From the NCBI GenBank assembly GCA_002007465.1, contig LNAC01000032.1, positions 7,036,889-7,100,888 on the forward strand: a stretch of DNA of 64,000 nucleotides, written 5' to 3'. The notes under the pieces were generated by a model. It was not told where the DNA came from. It saw nothing but the letters and a program-made list of their open reading frames with translations, and did no database searches. The stretch's first letter is position 1, and each line of letters opens with the position of its first letter. Of the stretch, positions 14,441 through 27,094 are shown piece by piece. Source of the DNA: Ailurus styani (lineage: Eukaryota > Chordata > Mammalia > Carnivora > Ailuridae). The translations under genes and the position numbers were made by a program.

Positions 14441-15004
14441 GAGCTTCACAATACAAGAAACACAATTTTATAAATTGGAAGAAGAAATAGATATATGTAT
14501 AAATATCAGGAGAGATTTCAACACCTCTGTCTTAACAACTGATAGAACAAGAGGGGAGAAAGTCAGTAAGGACAGAGACTTGAACAACACTATCAAACAA
14601 CTTGACCTAACTAACATTTACAGAACATGCATTCAACTTGATTAGACTAATCATTCTTTTTAAGTACATAAGGAACATTTACCAAGCACACCATATTCTA
14701 ATCCATCAAACAAGTCTCAATAAATTTAATAAGAGGGTTGAAATCATACCAAGTATTCTCTTAACAAAATGGAACTCAACCAGGTATCAATAAATGCAAG
14801 CTATCTAGGTAGGGGTATATTTAAATCAAGATGTAATAATTGTCAAAGCTGGGTGATGGGTACAGTGAGGGCTCACTGTGGTTTTCTTTCTACTTTTGTG
14901 CATGTTTCAAAATTTCTAGAATAAACTGCAAAAGAAAACAAGAGTGGGCATTATTACTAATAGCACACGCAGCTGAAGAAACTGAGGATCATAAATGCTA
15001 ATAC

Positions 15005-15605
15005 ACGGGAGCGCGAGATGGTACGGCCACTCTGGAAAACAATTTGGCAGTCTCTTATCAAAACAAATGGGCCCTCAGGATCCATCCCTACAATTCCACT
15101 CCTCATTATCTACCTAAGACCAAAAGAAACGAAAACTTATGTTCACACAAAAAGTGGCTCTGTCATCAAAAACGGGAAAAAAATGAAACGTTCTTCAACA
15201 GGTGGACTGACAAACTGATATACAGCAATGCAATGTGACACTACTTTGTAATGAAAGGGGATACGCTGCTGATACACACAAGAAGCTGAAGAAATCACAA
15301 ATGCATTATGCTATGTGATGAAGCCAGACTCAAAAAGGCTATATATTGCATGATTCCATCGCTATGTCATTCTGGAAAAGGCGAAACTACAGGGATAGAA
15401 AACTGATCAGGAGCTGCCAGGGCCTGGAGTGGGAGGTAGAGTTGACTCCAAAGGGGCACAGAGGATTTTGGAGGCGGCAATGGAACTATTCTATACCTTA
15501 ATTGTGGTTCTTAGTCCCATATTTGTCAAAATTCATAGAACTGTACACTTTAAAGGGTACATATTACAGTATATAAGTTATACTTTGCTTCGGTAAAACC
15601 TGACA
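15005..15605 (+). repeat. L1M-type 3' end
   Basis: 'ACAATTTGGCAGTCTCTTAT', 'CGAAAACTTATGTTCACAC', 'CATTATGCTATGTGATGAAG' and 'GAACTGTACACTTTAAAGGG' follow the old mammalian L1 3' terminal sequence. ORFs of 60-70 codons here are remnants. Confidence 0.82.
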
Positions 15606-15687
15606 AAAATGTTTTAAAAGATGACGATCATAGCTACTAAAAGAGGACTGGACTACAATCTGTGTCTTCCTCAAAATGCCATATTCT

Positions 15688-15885
15688 GTACAGTAGTTTT
15701 GCAAAGTGTAGTCTCCAGACCAGCAGCATCAGTGATTCCTGAGAACTTTTATTAAAATGCAAATTTTGAAACCCTATCCCAAACCTACTGAATCAGAAAT
15801 TCTGAGGGTGGGACTCAGAAATTTGTATTTCAGCAAATCCTCTAGGAGATGCCGAAGCACCTAAAGTTTGAGAACCGCAAGACCA
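15688..15885 (-). repeat. MER5A-like hAT fossil
   Basis: 'TTTGCAAAGTGTAGTCTCCAG', 'CAGCAGCATCAGTGATTCC', 'CTACTGAATCAGAAATTCTG' and 'AAAGTTTGAGAACCGC' read as the reverse MER5A consensus. Confidence 0.82.
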
Positions 15886-15993
15886 ACGAGATCAGAATCT
15901 CTGAGAGGAGGGCCTGGCTCAGTATTTTTAGAAATGACCAAAGGTGACTTTAATTAGCTGTCAGGTTTGAAATCCTCTACACTGTGCCAGATG

Positions 15994-16026
15994 TTTCCAT
16001 CATCACCATCATCATCATCATCATCT
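15994..16026. repeat. (CAT)n microsatellite
   Basis: About ten near-perfect CAT units with one CAC variant, in intron 6. Confidence 0.9.
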
Positions 16027-16370
16027 GGGAACTACTGCTGTCCTCTGGGTAGGTTTGAACCCCCATGTCATTAGTTTGGGATTTTAAAGGGGCCCACGTA
16101 TCTGGACTTTCTTCCTCTCAGGATGCAAACATTGACTTTATAGCTGACACAAGGTTCAGAAGCATCCTGACTCCCAATCTATACCTTAATTTTGAAGTTG
16201 GACACTTCCGATATCAGTCCATATTTTGTTCATTTTCTCCAACCAGCATCTTTTCTGTGTATTCAGGGTTAACATTATAAAATTGCCAATAATCAATTGT
16301 TTTTAGACCTATAAAAACACCAATTTAATATGGTTTGCACCAGCTGAGGGAGACCTTGCTTCTCTCTCTC

Positions 16371-16557
16371 TTTTTAAAGATTTTATTTATCTATTTGACA
16401 GAGAAATTACAAGTAGGCAGAGAGGCAGGCAGAGAGAGAGGAGGAAGCAGGCTCCCTGCTGAGCAGGGAGCCTGATGCGGGCCTCGATACCAGGACCCTG
16501 AGATCATGACCTGAGCCGAAGGCAGAGGCGTTAACCCACTGAGCCACCCAGGCGTCC
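16371..16557 (-). repeat. CAN-SINE with TSD
   Basis: Young-looking reverse copy; CCTTGCTTCTCT flanks it at 16354-16365 and 16558-16569. Confidence 0.95.
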
Positions 16558-17084
16558 CCTTGCTTCTCTTTTGTACTTACAAATCCACTACTAGTGCTTA
16601 CTAATTGGTACATGTGGTAAATGTTAGTTAAAAAAAAAAAAAAGACTTCAGATCTCTCTAAATCAGGGCTGCCAGGAAGCAGAGGGTGTGGTGATTATTG
16701 GTGAGGAAGGAGGCTTAAAGCAAAGTCAAGTAACAGATAGTTTCCATTGATTGAAAATTTCAGAGAACTAAAATGTTGTTGAAACAAACCACTGATATTC
16801 AAAAATAAAATACCGAACTAAAATTATTTTTATGAGGAGGACAGGCACTAAAAGCTAACTAAACAAATGAGTAAGAAATAAAATGTAAAAAATTAAAGCT
16901 AAATAAAAAAAATTTTTTAAAGGCAAAATCCCCCAAATGTTAGCACTCAAACCTACAGTTGTGATTCAAGTTATCTAAAACATGAATATTTTAATCTAGA
17001 TAACAAAATATCTTTGAATACAGAAACTAAAAGAACCCCAAAGAAAAGTATTTCTTTGGCTTTGATAATTTATTTTTTAAAATT

Positions 17085-17265
17085 TCCTTTTATTTTTTAA
17101 AAATTTTAATTCCAGTATAGTTAACTTTTAATTTTATATGAGCTTCAGGTGTACAATATAGTGATTCAACAGTTTCATACATTACTCAGTGCTCATCAAG
17201 ATAAGTGTACTCTTAATCCCCTTCTCCTATTTCACTCTCCCCCCAATCTCCCCTCTAGCTTTGAT
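17085..17265. repeat. L1-derived fragment
   Basis: 'TTCCAGTATAGTTAACTTTT', 'GCTTCAGGTGTACAATATAG' and 'TCATCAAGATAAGTGTACTC' are a frequent carnivore L1-associated sequence. I am not sure of its orientation or place in the element. Confidence 0.6.
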
Positions 17266-17869
17266 AATTTAAAAGTTATTAATCTCCCTTGAGTTATTAT
17301 TTGTTTATCCTTTTTGATATGTTGGATTGGTGTCCTGCTCACAAATATATACTCTTAGCCCAAGCAGTATTATTGAAGACGGGTTATCTTGGTGCCATTT
17401 CTAGTATTGATAAGTCCAAGGAATAACTCTGGCTATCTTCCTAAATTTCTCTAGGTCATATTCTTACCTAAAAGTTAGAACCGAATAATAGTAATCAATG
17501 ACATTCCATAAATACATATGTCACAAGTCAACTCATGTTGTTTCATAATATTAGCTAATGCTAGCTCAGTCTAGAATTTTTGAGAGATAAAGGGCCTGGA
17601 GATAAGTTCTGTAGCCCAATAGTCATATTTTATAAGGGAAGGATTTAAAGTGCTCAAGAAATCATACAGATAACCCCTAACCCTCCTGCTGAGTGGGACA
17701 GAAATGAAAAGAGAATTCTGGTTTCCAGACTACTAGCATATTCTCTACTAAAATGCAACAGGTTCTGACATTGGAAAATTAAAATAAATAAGAGAGACAA
17801 ATCATGAAGGAAATATTGTATTTTAGAAAACACTGTAGGAAAAAGTTTCTTAATTTAAAATCAATTATA

Positions 17870-18065
17870 GGGGCATCTGGGTTGCTCAGTCATTCAGCAT
17901 CTGCCTTGGGCTCAGGTCATGATCCCGGGGTTCTGGGATCGAGCCCCGCTTAGGACTCCCTACTCAGCGGGAGCCTGCTTCTCCCTCTCCCACTCCCCCT
18001 GCTTGTGTTCGCTCTCTTGCTGTGTTTCTCTCTGTCAAATAAATAAATAAAATCTTAAAAAAAAA
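17870..18065 (+). repeat. CAN-SINE with TSD
   Basis: Full-length copy flanked by AAAATCAATTATA and the diverged AAAATCAGTTATA. Confidence 0.93.
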
Positions 18066-19526
18066 TCAGTTATAAAGGGAGTACCAGTGTTTCATAGAAT
18101 ACTCTGAACAAGAAAGTCTACTGAGACTGTTGTAACTATTATGTGGCATCCTCTTGAATAAATTTCTTGGTGAAATTCTGTAGGGTTACAAAAATCCCAC
18201 AGCACTATGAGGAGACATCTTGATGATCAAACTTAGGAGGGTAGATGCTCAGAATGTTTGCTGAGTGAATGAGTTCTCCCAGCGACAGAACCCCACTGCA
18301 AGAGAGTAAAGGATTTCCTTCCTTTCCTCAGAAACACGGAACTTACTTCTATTCCCGCTGTAGGTTTCAAACCAAATAACCATTAGTTCCTTCTAAAATC
18401 CTAGAAGATTACTAAACCAAGCCACAGAAACACCAAATTATAGACAACGTACTGGCAGTTTTATAATAATAAATAACAAATATTATTAGTAAGGAACTTC
18501 ACCTATAATTTCCTCTAAAGGATACGATTATCACACAGATTAACAGGACCAACACTTCAAACTGACAGCAACCTACTGGGGTAAATCCGCAGAAACAGTA
18601 AGTGATCAATTAGTCTGAAACTCTGACAATTACCCTGCATTTCAAAGCTCTCACAGGTCAGTCAGGAACTGTAAGAGTATTCCAAAACCAACGATGAACC
18701 AACTATGACATTCAACAGGAAACAGGCCAGTCATTCAAGAGAATGTTGAAACAAGTTCATATAAAGCACAACCGAATTTTTCAAATCAATTTAAGCTTCT
18801 TCCTCCAATGTAGAGGCTTTTTTTTTCTAACATCAAAAGAATCAGATTTTAGTGACTTAAAAGAAAGCTCTCTCTCTAGGTTTTTCACACTTAAATATTT
18901 TCACAGTCAAACAAAGAAATACTTTGGAACATGAAAGTTCAACCTCCCCAATACCAACCAACCTAAAACTTGATCGGAATTCAAAGCCTGAAATGTTACC
19001 ATCAACTTAATTACGGTTGATTTAAACAATTCCTCTCTTTTGAATGAATAGTCCAGATTAACTGGGATTTTATCATTAACTGTTTAAACCAGTATTAGGA
19101 AGCCCTAGAAAGATAGTCTTAAGAATTAAACAAAATTAAAGTTTCTTACTCCTTTTGGGCTGAACTTCTTTTATAATACTTCATTAATTTAAAATTGCTT
19201 GTTCTATCTAACTCTTAAATGAATACATCCCTTTGTGTTTACATTTCAACTCTAATGAATGCCAAAGCAAATTTGCATTCCTGGGCTTCTTATCTGTGCA
19301 CACTTTCTAAATAGCAGAGAACTGAAACAATATTTATCCAACTTTTTCATGCTCAAAATGTTCACCCTATAAATCCAGACTCAATAGTTCATGAAAAGAA
19401 TCATCAAGAGTATAAAACCATCTATAAGGTGTTTATTTCTACCATAGTTCAGTTTCTTCTAATTTGTCCTTATCTTTATTTCCAAAAGGAAGATACAGCT
19501 AAAAGTGGCACAAATGCCTTATAGGT

Positions 19527-19640
19527 TAAGTGACCATATAATTCATCATCCAAACTGGGCCAACTTCTGAGACTGAAAGGGGGTGCTATATATAATTAGG
19601 CCAGCACCACAGTGCAAACTCAAGAAAACCCAGACATGTG
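19527..19640. repeat. Possible hAT/MER-type DNA transposon fossil
   Basis: 'AAGTGACCATATAATTCATC', 'GAAAGGGGGTGCTATATATA' and 'ATTAGGCCAGCACC' resemble a known mammalian non-autonomous DNA element whose name I do not recall. It ends about 170 bases from exon 6 on its intron 6 side. Confidence 0.5.
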
Positions 19641-19807
19641 GGTTTCTTTTTCCTTGGAGTCCAAGTGAGAGCTCACAGTTTTATTTTAAGGCCCTTTGAG
19701 AGTCTTGGGAAGGTTCCGAATGAAAGAGACACCTTCAGTCCAAGTCCCCAGGCGCCATGTTGCCTCTGCTCCTGCCTTCCACAGTATCTATCGTACGCCC
19801 TCACTTA

Positions 19808-19957
<150 letters not shown>

Positions 19958-20994
19958 CTATGTAAGAAGCACATTTAAAGAGTTAGTACATCTGACTATA
20001 CCACAACATGGAAAAACGCGTATGACAAACCAGTAAGTGTAAAGAGTATGATACCAAATTAGGCATACCTGTACATATATGACTACAGTTCCATTTTTTA
20101 AAAAAATATGGGATGAACAGTGATGGGATGGAAATAAAGTAAAAAGGTAATGCTGGTTGTTTTGTGTGGGGAGGATATACTCCAGGGAGCAGGCCACTTA
20201 TGATGTTGTGTGTATTGTTTAAGTTGGAATGGCACAGCTTAGAGGATGCTGTATAGCCGTGAAGCAGCCTCCTTTCTACCAGCCAAGAACACGTTTTCAT
20301 CTGTACCCTCATCACAACTTTAGGTCATGGACGAATGCTGGGTAAGAGAGCCATGAGAAGGGAAGTAGGGTTGATGGATTGATGGAACTCAAGGGAAAGA
20401 GAGCGGGGAGCAGAAGCAGTGCAGCCCCCAAGTCTTTGCCATGAGATGAGGCAAGAGGCAGAGTCTCGCCAGGGACCTGGCTCTGAAGGTTGGACATGGA
20501 TACCCAAGCCCATGGATCTGGCCTGTGCTGATCTGTCAGGACACTGCAGCCTTCGACAGCACTCTCTGCTATGAGCTCTGACAGCTGAGTTACACACCTC
20601 CAGGTCGTAGTAAGTTTCTTCAGTTCAAGTAAGTGCACTCCCTACATGCGAATCCTTAGATCTGACCCTAATCAGCTCTTGTTTTATAAAATTGGATTTT
20701 TCTATTTAAGGTAATTTATCTTTTTAACTGTTATACCTTTAAAATGATGATAGGAGCCCTGAAAAGGAAGTAGCATGGAGATAATGGCATTTTAAAGCAA
20801 AGGCAGTTTGGGACACCCTTTCTCCTCTAGTTGGTCCTCCAGCCCCCTATAGCAGACCACAGAGTCCTCCCTTGAGAAAGCCCCAATACTAAAATCATAC
20901 TAACAGAATAGACCAATGGCCTTATTTTTTACTCTCCTGAATCCCATAAGTCAGAATTCTGTGACAAATTCAGCCAAACTATTGAAAATGCACT

Positions 20995-21105
20995 GTATTT
21001 CCTTAAAGGGTAACCAGCCATCCTGGTTTGCCTGGGACTGAGGGGGTTTCCAGGGCTTTCAGGGCTAACGCTGGGAAGGGTTGGTCATCCTATTTCCTTA
21101 GCTCA
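20995..21105. repeat. Possible inverted-repeat DNA transposon fossil
   Basis: 'GGTAACCAGCCATCCTGGTT', 'TGCCTGGGACTGAGGGGG' and 'GGAAGGGTTGGTCATCCT' suggest complementary ends. It may be related to the fossil at 19527. Name not assigned. Confidence 0.45.
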
Positions 21106-21444
21106 TCTTGTCTCTTTTTGAGGAAGTGAGTGACCTAAATCCAGGATCTCCCAACTATACAATCATTAGAAATATTTTGATCTGTACAAGCAGCCCATAG
21201 CTCAGAAGGAAAAGAAAGTAGACAGGAATCCCATTTAGCAACGAATCCTTGATGGAAGTCTTTCTGACATTAACTTGAGGAAGACTCTACACTTGCCAAT
21301 AAAATTTCTTGGAAAAAGACAGAATCTCCTTCAACCAGTCTACTTTTACTATAAATATCATCAAATGGATTCACATTCCATTGAGGCAGGGTTTTGTTAG
21401 GATTTTTTCAGTACAGATTTTTCCCCAATCCAATGTCTCACTGC

Positions 21445-21495
21445 AAGAGTTGAGGAAAAAGAAAAAGAAAAAGAAAAAAAAAAAAGAGTTGAGGA
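21445..21495. repeat. (AAAAG)n block flanked by 12-bp direct repeats
   Basis: AAGAGTTGAGGA occurs at 21445-21456 and 21484-21495. Between them lie 27 bases of AAAAG/A repeat and nothing else, as if only a retroposon tail had been inserted. Confidence 0.8.
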
Positions 21496-22944
21496 GAAGT
21501 TGATCAGAGCTGGGATTGTCTGGCAGAGCGTTTTGGGGAGAGAAGTTTCCTGCCCTGAGCAAAGGACAGAATCCTTTCTAATCAACAGTACAGCTCCCCT
21601 GGAAACTCTAGGACCTCTTTGCCTGAACTTTGGCCCAGAAGTGCTGCCAAAGTTTGCTTTCAAACCCTTCTAATACCCCTTCCCAAGGAGAAGGCCTTTC
21701 CCATGAAGTGGCCACCCGTCCTTGCAGAGCAAGCTCATCACAAAGAATGCTGAGGATTAAATAAATCAGTATTGACTGCCACCTTCAAGGCACAAAGAAT
21801 TTCCAGAACAGGTATAGCACTTAAAAAAGTCTTCTGGGCATAAAAACAATTATGAACTTAGTGCTTTTCCTTTTAAAACAGGCAGAAGAAAGCCTTTGCC
21901 CTTCAGGGCAGGACAGGGAATGAAAAGTTCTGGGTCTGCTCCAAAATTGGTTGTTGTGCCCGCACAGTCCCTGGATTGCCAATGCAGTTCTGGGCCTCGG
22001 TGTCAACATGTGAAATCAGCCTTTGTTATGATGACAAATTCTTCTTTGGCAATAAATGAACAGTGAAAAGCACTAAATAGACATGTAATTTCACTCCTAA
22101 GTGCTCGGAGCACGGGAATGCAACAGTGTAAGGCATGATGAAATGCTTCACTTGGGTGAAATCAGGTAGGCCCTCCACTTAAGCAGAACACCAGAAGGAA
22201 TCTAGCGATTAGAGCCCAATTCCTGTGGATATCTGGACCCTTTCGTGTCACCACTACGAAGGAATCAGTCACTAGAACTGAAGGATAGAATAGGAGGTGT
22301 CCACAAAAAGTACTCACATCTTTTCTTGCTATTACTTCATGACTGAAGGGTGGCAAGAATGAGGAACTGAGTAGTCTCTGAGGTAAAAGGACCTGAAAAC
22401 TTTGCCAGTGACTAATGTGCAGTTTGATCCATTTAAAAGCCTTCAGGTCAGCATGGCATCATCTGGTTTTTACATCGACCACAGGGCAACGACAGGGAGG
22501 CCCCTGGGTTTTGTGGACTTTCCAAAGTACTGACTGAAAGAAGAAAGCCGAAGTATGGGGACAGAAAAAAAAAAAGATACTATTTTCAGGTTGTACAGCA
22601 AATGAAGACAGTGGAATTCTAACTTAGGGGAGGGCATACTTCAGAGAATGCCGCCATGACTGAGAGCTATTTGCAACTGATCCAGAAATTCATTTGGTCT
22701 ACAGAGAATTTGGTTATTTTTATTCAGCCTCCCTACTTCTTTGAATAGCGTGGTCCCCTTGAAAATTAAGTTTATAGAAAGCAACTGTTTCTGCCAGGAA
22801 GGCTGGGTTATTTTTGAGTCTGAACACAGCAGGCTCTTAAATGCCAAAGGCTTAAATACAAGTTAAGCTTCCAGTGAAAGCCAGGGAGACAAAGGTGAAA
22901 ATGTGAGTAGGAAGCTACCAACGGACACTGTAAGTGCATGTACT

Positions 22945-23125
22945 CCAGGGGCAGACTAGCTAGGTTTGAAGAAAGTTCTACCATTTACTAGCCATGTGAC
23001 CTTGGGCAGTGTTCAGTTCCTCATCTTTAAAATAGGGATAAAAATAGGGCCTTGCAGGTTTGTTATGAGAATCAAATATGTTAAAGGTTTTTAGAATGCT
23101 GCCCGGTAAATAAGAGCAATATACG
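22945..23125 (+). repeat. MIR SINE
   Basis: 'TTACTAGCCATGTGACCTTGG', 'TCCTCATCTTTAAAATAGGG' and 'TTTGTTATGAGAATCAAATA' follow forward MIR. Confidence 0.85.
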
Positions 23126-23884
23126 GCGTTAACTATTATCTGATTGATTACTGTAATGTACTCCCCTACCGAGAGAGTTATAACTGCCCTGAGATGGTTT
23201 TTTTTAAAATCCTGTCTAGAGACAGGGGCTGGACTAAATGACCAGTTCAAGCCTCTTTTATTCCTAGGGTCAAGTTTTTTTTTTTCCCCCCACCCCAGAG
23301 TGCCATATTTTATTGGGCTTTGTTAACTTTCTAGTAATAAATTGTGTTATTATAGTAACAGCTATCATTTTCGGAGGTGCTCAGGATTTCTCAGCTTCCC
23401 TGATGAAATTAAATCTTCCTTCCAGGAGCTTTGTGACGCAATAATCCTGACAACCACAGGCTAGATCTGCTTTTTGAGTAAAAAACAGAAACCTAGTGTC
23501 GCATATAATACCAAACTTAGTCAAATCACCTCCTTGTATTCAAAGTTACTCTGTCATGCTCTGGCAAAGTTCATACTGGTTCTTAAAAGATAACTATGAG
23601 AAGCAGTCTAAAATGTTCTGGGAATCAGAATTTGAAATGTCCAGTCTACTTACTGAGGAAATTTGGCCTAATCACTTTGGCAGAAGAGTCAACATGAATG
23701 CATGATGTGACACATGAAGGAGTTCTTTTCTGCTTAGTTTTTCTCATGAAGTGATAACCATGATGATGATAATTGATGAGGAGGAGAAGGAAAAAAATCC
23801 ATAATTTTCAAACAGAAATCTATCCTAACTTTACGTGTCCTTCTTCCGCTAAAACAGTGGAGCAATGTGAGCAATGTGATTCAT

Positions 23885-24065
23885 CCGAGAGCTCTGAGGG
23901 CAAGCTGCCAGGCTCAAATCCCTCTGTTGCCACTTACTCTAGAGCTGGGTCAATACAGAAAGATGGTTAACATCTCTGGATATCAATTTCTCCATCTTTG
24001 AAATGAAATGCACTTGATTTCACAAATTGTTTTTGAGGATTAAATGAGTGAATATAGCACTTGCA
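23885..24065 (+). repeat. MIR SINE
   Basis: 'CTCAAATCCCTCTGTTGCCA', 'TTAACATCTCTGGATATCAA', 'TTTGAGGATTAAATGAGTG' match a decayed forward MIR. Confidence 0.75.
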
Positions 24066-24439
24066 CCTAATGGGATTAGCAATCTCAAATATAAACCCTT
24101 TCTCCTATCCAGACTATTACTTCACTGAAAACCCAAACATATCCATTTATTTAGTATTTCTTAGGCCCCTTCTGTGTTTCATGCACTGCAGCAGGCCGGG
24201 GAGTGAAGGGACACAATGGGAGAGCAAAGCAGACATAACCTCTGTTCTGATGGGAATTCAAGAGTGGGGCTCATTGTACTCAAAGAAACTCACAGAGAAA
24301 TATCAATGCCTAACTGTGAAGCCCTTACAAAAGACATACATACTAGGGATGTGACCTGGTCAGGAAGTCAGAGAGAGGCTCCTGAGGGAGCAATGAGAGG
24401 TGAGCTCTGAAAGAGGGGCAGGAGTGTAACAAGGGAAGG

Positions 24440-24680
24440 GGTGGGCAGGAGACAGCGGGTTGAGAACAGCATGTACAATGGCCCTGTGGCGAGAGTCCTC
24501 CTCACTGTCTCCCCAGCCATACTCATCACCACTTTTCAGGGTTTCCTGAAAAAGGTTCCGGTCTCCCCAAGGGTAGCCCTCCCTATCTCTTCACTATCTA
24601 GAACCACTCATTCTTCAAAGGTAAGACCTAACTATGCATCTTCCATGGCACTCTCCTCACCACTTTAGCCCACAAAACTC
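24440..24680 (+). repeat. Possible L2 fragment
   Basis: 'CACTCATTCTTCAAAGGTAA' and nearby CT-rich sequence resemble L2 3' region. The support is weak. Confidence 0.4.
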
Positions 24681-24899
24681 CACGACTGTCCCCTTTGGGG
24701 GGGAATGTGATTGGAGTGGGGCAGGAAAACAAATGCAACTTACGGCAACAAGAAGATGGTAAAACCAACTGGCAACTCAAGGGTTATTGGCTTACCTCTC
24801 TTGCTTGCTAAACACCCAGAGCACATACATCTCTACTTCCTAACTTACTGTTCTTTTGGAAGGCAAGGGAACGTATCGACTCAGCCAATTTTCATGTCA

Positions 24900-25055
24900 G
24901 CCCTGTGGGGTCGGTAGTGGTACTCCCTTCCACAACTGAGGGAACTGAGGCACATTAAGGTGAAGCAAACCGCCATCGTTCCTAAAATTGGAGTACTGGG
25001 CAGCCCTCTGAACTCGGGTCCCTCCAACTCCAAAGCCCATTCTCATTTTCCATTA
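24900..25055 (-). repeat. MIR SINE
   Basis: 'GAGGGAACTGAGGCACATTAAG' and 'GAACTCGGGTCCCTCCAACT' match reverse MIR. Confidence 0.72.
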
Positions 25056-25344
25056 CACTGGCTACCACTGGCTCAATGACTTTTTCTTTCGTAAATACCC
25101 TGTCTGCCCAGTGTCATGCAGCTCTCTTTTGCTGGGACGTGACAGTGAATCCTGAATAACCTGTTTGTTTGGTTTTGTTACTGTATGTGGTGAGAAAGTC
25201 TCAGAGTTAGCAGTGAGGTGGCAGAAGTGCACCTGTCCTCTTGCAAGGCTCCTTCATAAAAAAAAAAAAAAAAACCATGCCATGCCATAAACACCATTCA
25301 GCTACGTATTGATTCTTCTGTTAGGTTGCATGTCAGATTATAAA

Positions 25345-25432
25345 ACAAAGAAGAAAGAGAGGAGGAGGCACAGGGAGGGGGCTGAAGCAGAAGGAGAAGG
25401 AAGAGGAGGAGAAGGGGAAAAAGAAGGAAAAT
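25345..25432. repeat. Purine-rich tract (GA/GGA)
   Basis: About 85 bases of almost unbroken A/G on the plus strand with AGGAGG, GAAGGA and GGAGAAG units, interrupted by a few C/T bases. It is polypyrimidine in the NFKB1 transcript. Confidence 0.85.
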
Positions 25433-25624
25433 AATAATTTTCATTATATATCTTCTCTTGGTGATGACAGATAGATTTTCCTGTTCTTTATTCTTTGTTG
25501 AGCACCCAGGAAGTACAGCGTAACCTTTATTAAATGAGATAGGACAGAACCATGTCTAACATGGTTTCTGGCACGGAGTAGGAAGATGCTCAGGAAAATT
25601 GGTTCTTTCTTTTTAAGGTAGGGG

Positions 25625-25790
25625 ATTTAAAGTTGATCCCGTCTGGGATCAAATGCCAACTCCTTCTTCTGGCTCTGTGGCCTTACATAAGTTAGGTAAC
25701 CTCTCTGAGCCTCATGCTCCACAGCCAGTAATGTGACCTCAGATGCCTGTTGAAAGACAACACAGTGCCAGGTACATGGTCGGTTCCATG
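25625..25790 (+). repeat. MIR SINE
   Basis: 'TCTGTGGCCTTACATAAGTT', 'AGGTAACCTCTCTGAGCCTC' and 'ACAGTGCCAGGTACATGG' follow forward MIR with an internal gap. Confidence 0.75.
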
Positions 25791-25869
25791 GAGGCACTGG
25801 TTTCTTTCCTTCTCTTTTATTTAATAAAGGGCCCAGTTCTCCCCGGGCCTCTCACTGACTCTTTTGGGT

Positions 25870-26020
25870 AGATAGAGACGACACTATCATCCCCATTTTG
25901 TAGATATGAAGACAGAAGTTTGGACAGGTTAACAAGTGACATACCCCAAGTTCAGACATCCAAGACACAGAGGACCTCAGAATTCATCCTATGGCTTCTG
26001 AATCTAAGTAAGGGAGATGT
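25870..26020 (-). repeat. MIR SINE
   Basis: 'ACTATCATCCCCATTTTGTA', 'GATATGAAGACAGAAGTTTG' and 'ACCCCAAGTTCAGACATCC' follow reverse MIR. It faces the plus MIR at 25625. Confidence 0.75.
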
Positions 26021-26808
26021 TCTTAGTAGGTGGGATGATGTGAGAATATCCTCTTTGACCCATTCAGTGTGGATGACATGACTGTTTTTCCAGCAGGGCT
26101 CCTGGCTTTGCACTGAGTCAGTCACATTCCTTTACCTTGTTTACTGTCCTACTTGTCTGACCCACAACACATATGACTCAGATGTCAGGCTGGGATTAGA
26201 AAGGCAAACTCTGCCATCAATATGACAAAATGCGCTAAGAGGGTGTTACCGACTACACAGAGAGAGGAAGGAAATCTGTCTACCTATAACTCTGCTTTCA
26301 AACTTTGGGCTTTCTGTCAGACTTTGACTGAAGGTTTCTTTTTTGTCTGTTCTATTTTAATTTTCAGTTTTATTACATTAATATAGCTGCTTATAATCAT
26401 GATTCTTTCAGAAAATAAGCAACACACTTTTCTTCAAGAATTATTGGCACTTGTACCTCAACAGGTGTCATCACCTCATTAGTAAATTACAAATAAATCC
26501 TCACCCTTTATATGGCCCAATCATCCATGCTTGCAAAAGAATAGAGGAAGAGTACACAACATGTAACTTATGGATTAACTGTGTTACAAATGTTCACTTA
26601 CAAGCCAATTTTTCAGAATTGGGGTTTAGTCTGTAGTGGGACTCTGGTACACCTCTTACCATCCTTAGTGCACTATGCATATTTGCAAATTCTCTTTTTT
26701 CAACAAAATAAACAATATATAATATTGAGGCAGTCCTTCAAAAAATATCCCGACTCTGACCACTTCTCCCCACAGCCACTGCTGTGCCCTGGTTTAAAGC
26801 CACGGCGA

Positions 26809-27039
26809 GGGCGCCTGGGTGGCTCAGTGGGTTAAAGCCTCTGCTTTCGGCCCAGGTCATGATCTCAGGGTCCTGGGATCGAGGCCCGCATCGGGCTCTC
26901 TGCTTGGCAGGGAGCCTGCTTCCCCCCCCCCCCCCGCCTNNNNNNNNNNNNNNNNNNNNNNNNNNNNNNNNNNNNNNNNNNNNNNNNNNNNNNNNNGCTG
27001 TGAAATAAATAAATAAAATCTTTAAAAAAAATAAAAAAT
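26809..27039 (+). repeat. CAN-SINE containing an assembly gap
   Basis: The head and tail are intact; positions 26940-26996 are 57 Ns placed just after a C15 run, probably where the CT-rich part could not be assembled. AAAGCCACGGCGA at 26796-26808 and 27040-27052 is the target duplication. Confidence 0.95.
26940..26996. other. Assembly gap of 57 Ns
   Basis: The only multi-base gap in the window; it replaces the CT-rich middle of a SINE. Confidence 0.99.
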
Positions 27040-27094
27040 AAAGCCACGGCGATCTGTCTCCGAACTGTTTGCTGTGCCTGCCCCGCTACCCCAC

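Larger units (their letters stand above)
11200..14940 (+). repeat. Degenerate L1M/HAL1-like LINE, interrupted
   Basis: At 11200-12220 the sequence resembles L1 ORF1-type coding DNA ('GATCCCCAGTGAGCTCTGGG', 'AATTTTATACTCTTCAAAAA', 'GGGCTTCAGGCAGAAGAAAA'). At 13480-14790 it resembles the ORF2 endonuclease region ('GATTTCAACACCTCTGTC', 'CAACTTGACCTAACTAACAT', 'AAGTCTCAATAAATTTAA'). At 14830-14940 it reads like an L1M 3'UTR. Four SINEs and a younger L1 end split it. All frames are broken and the reverse-transcriptase part is missing. It may be two elements. Confidence 0.6.
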
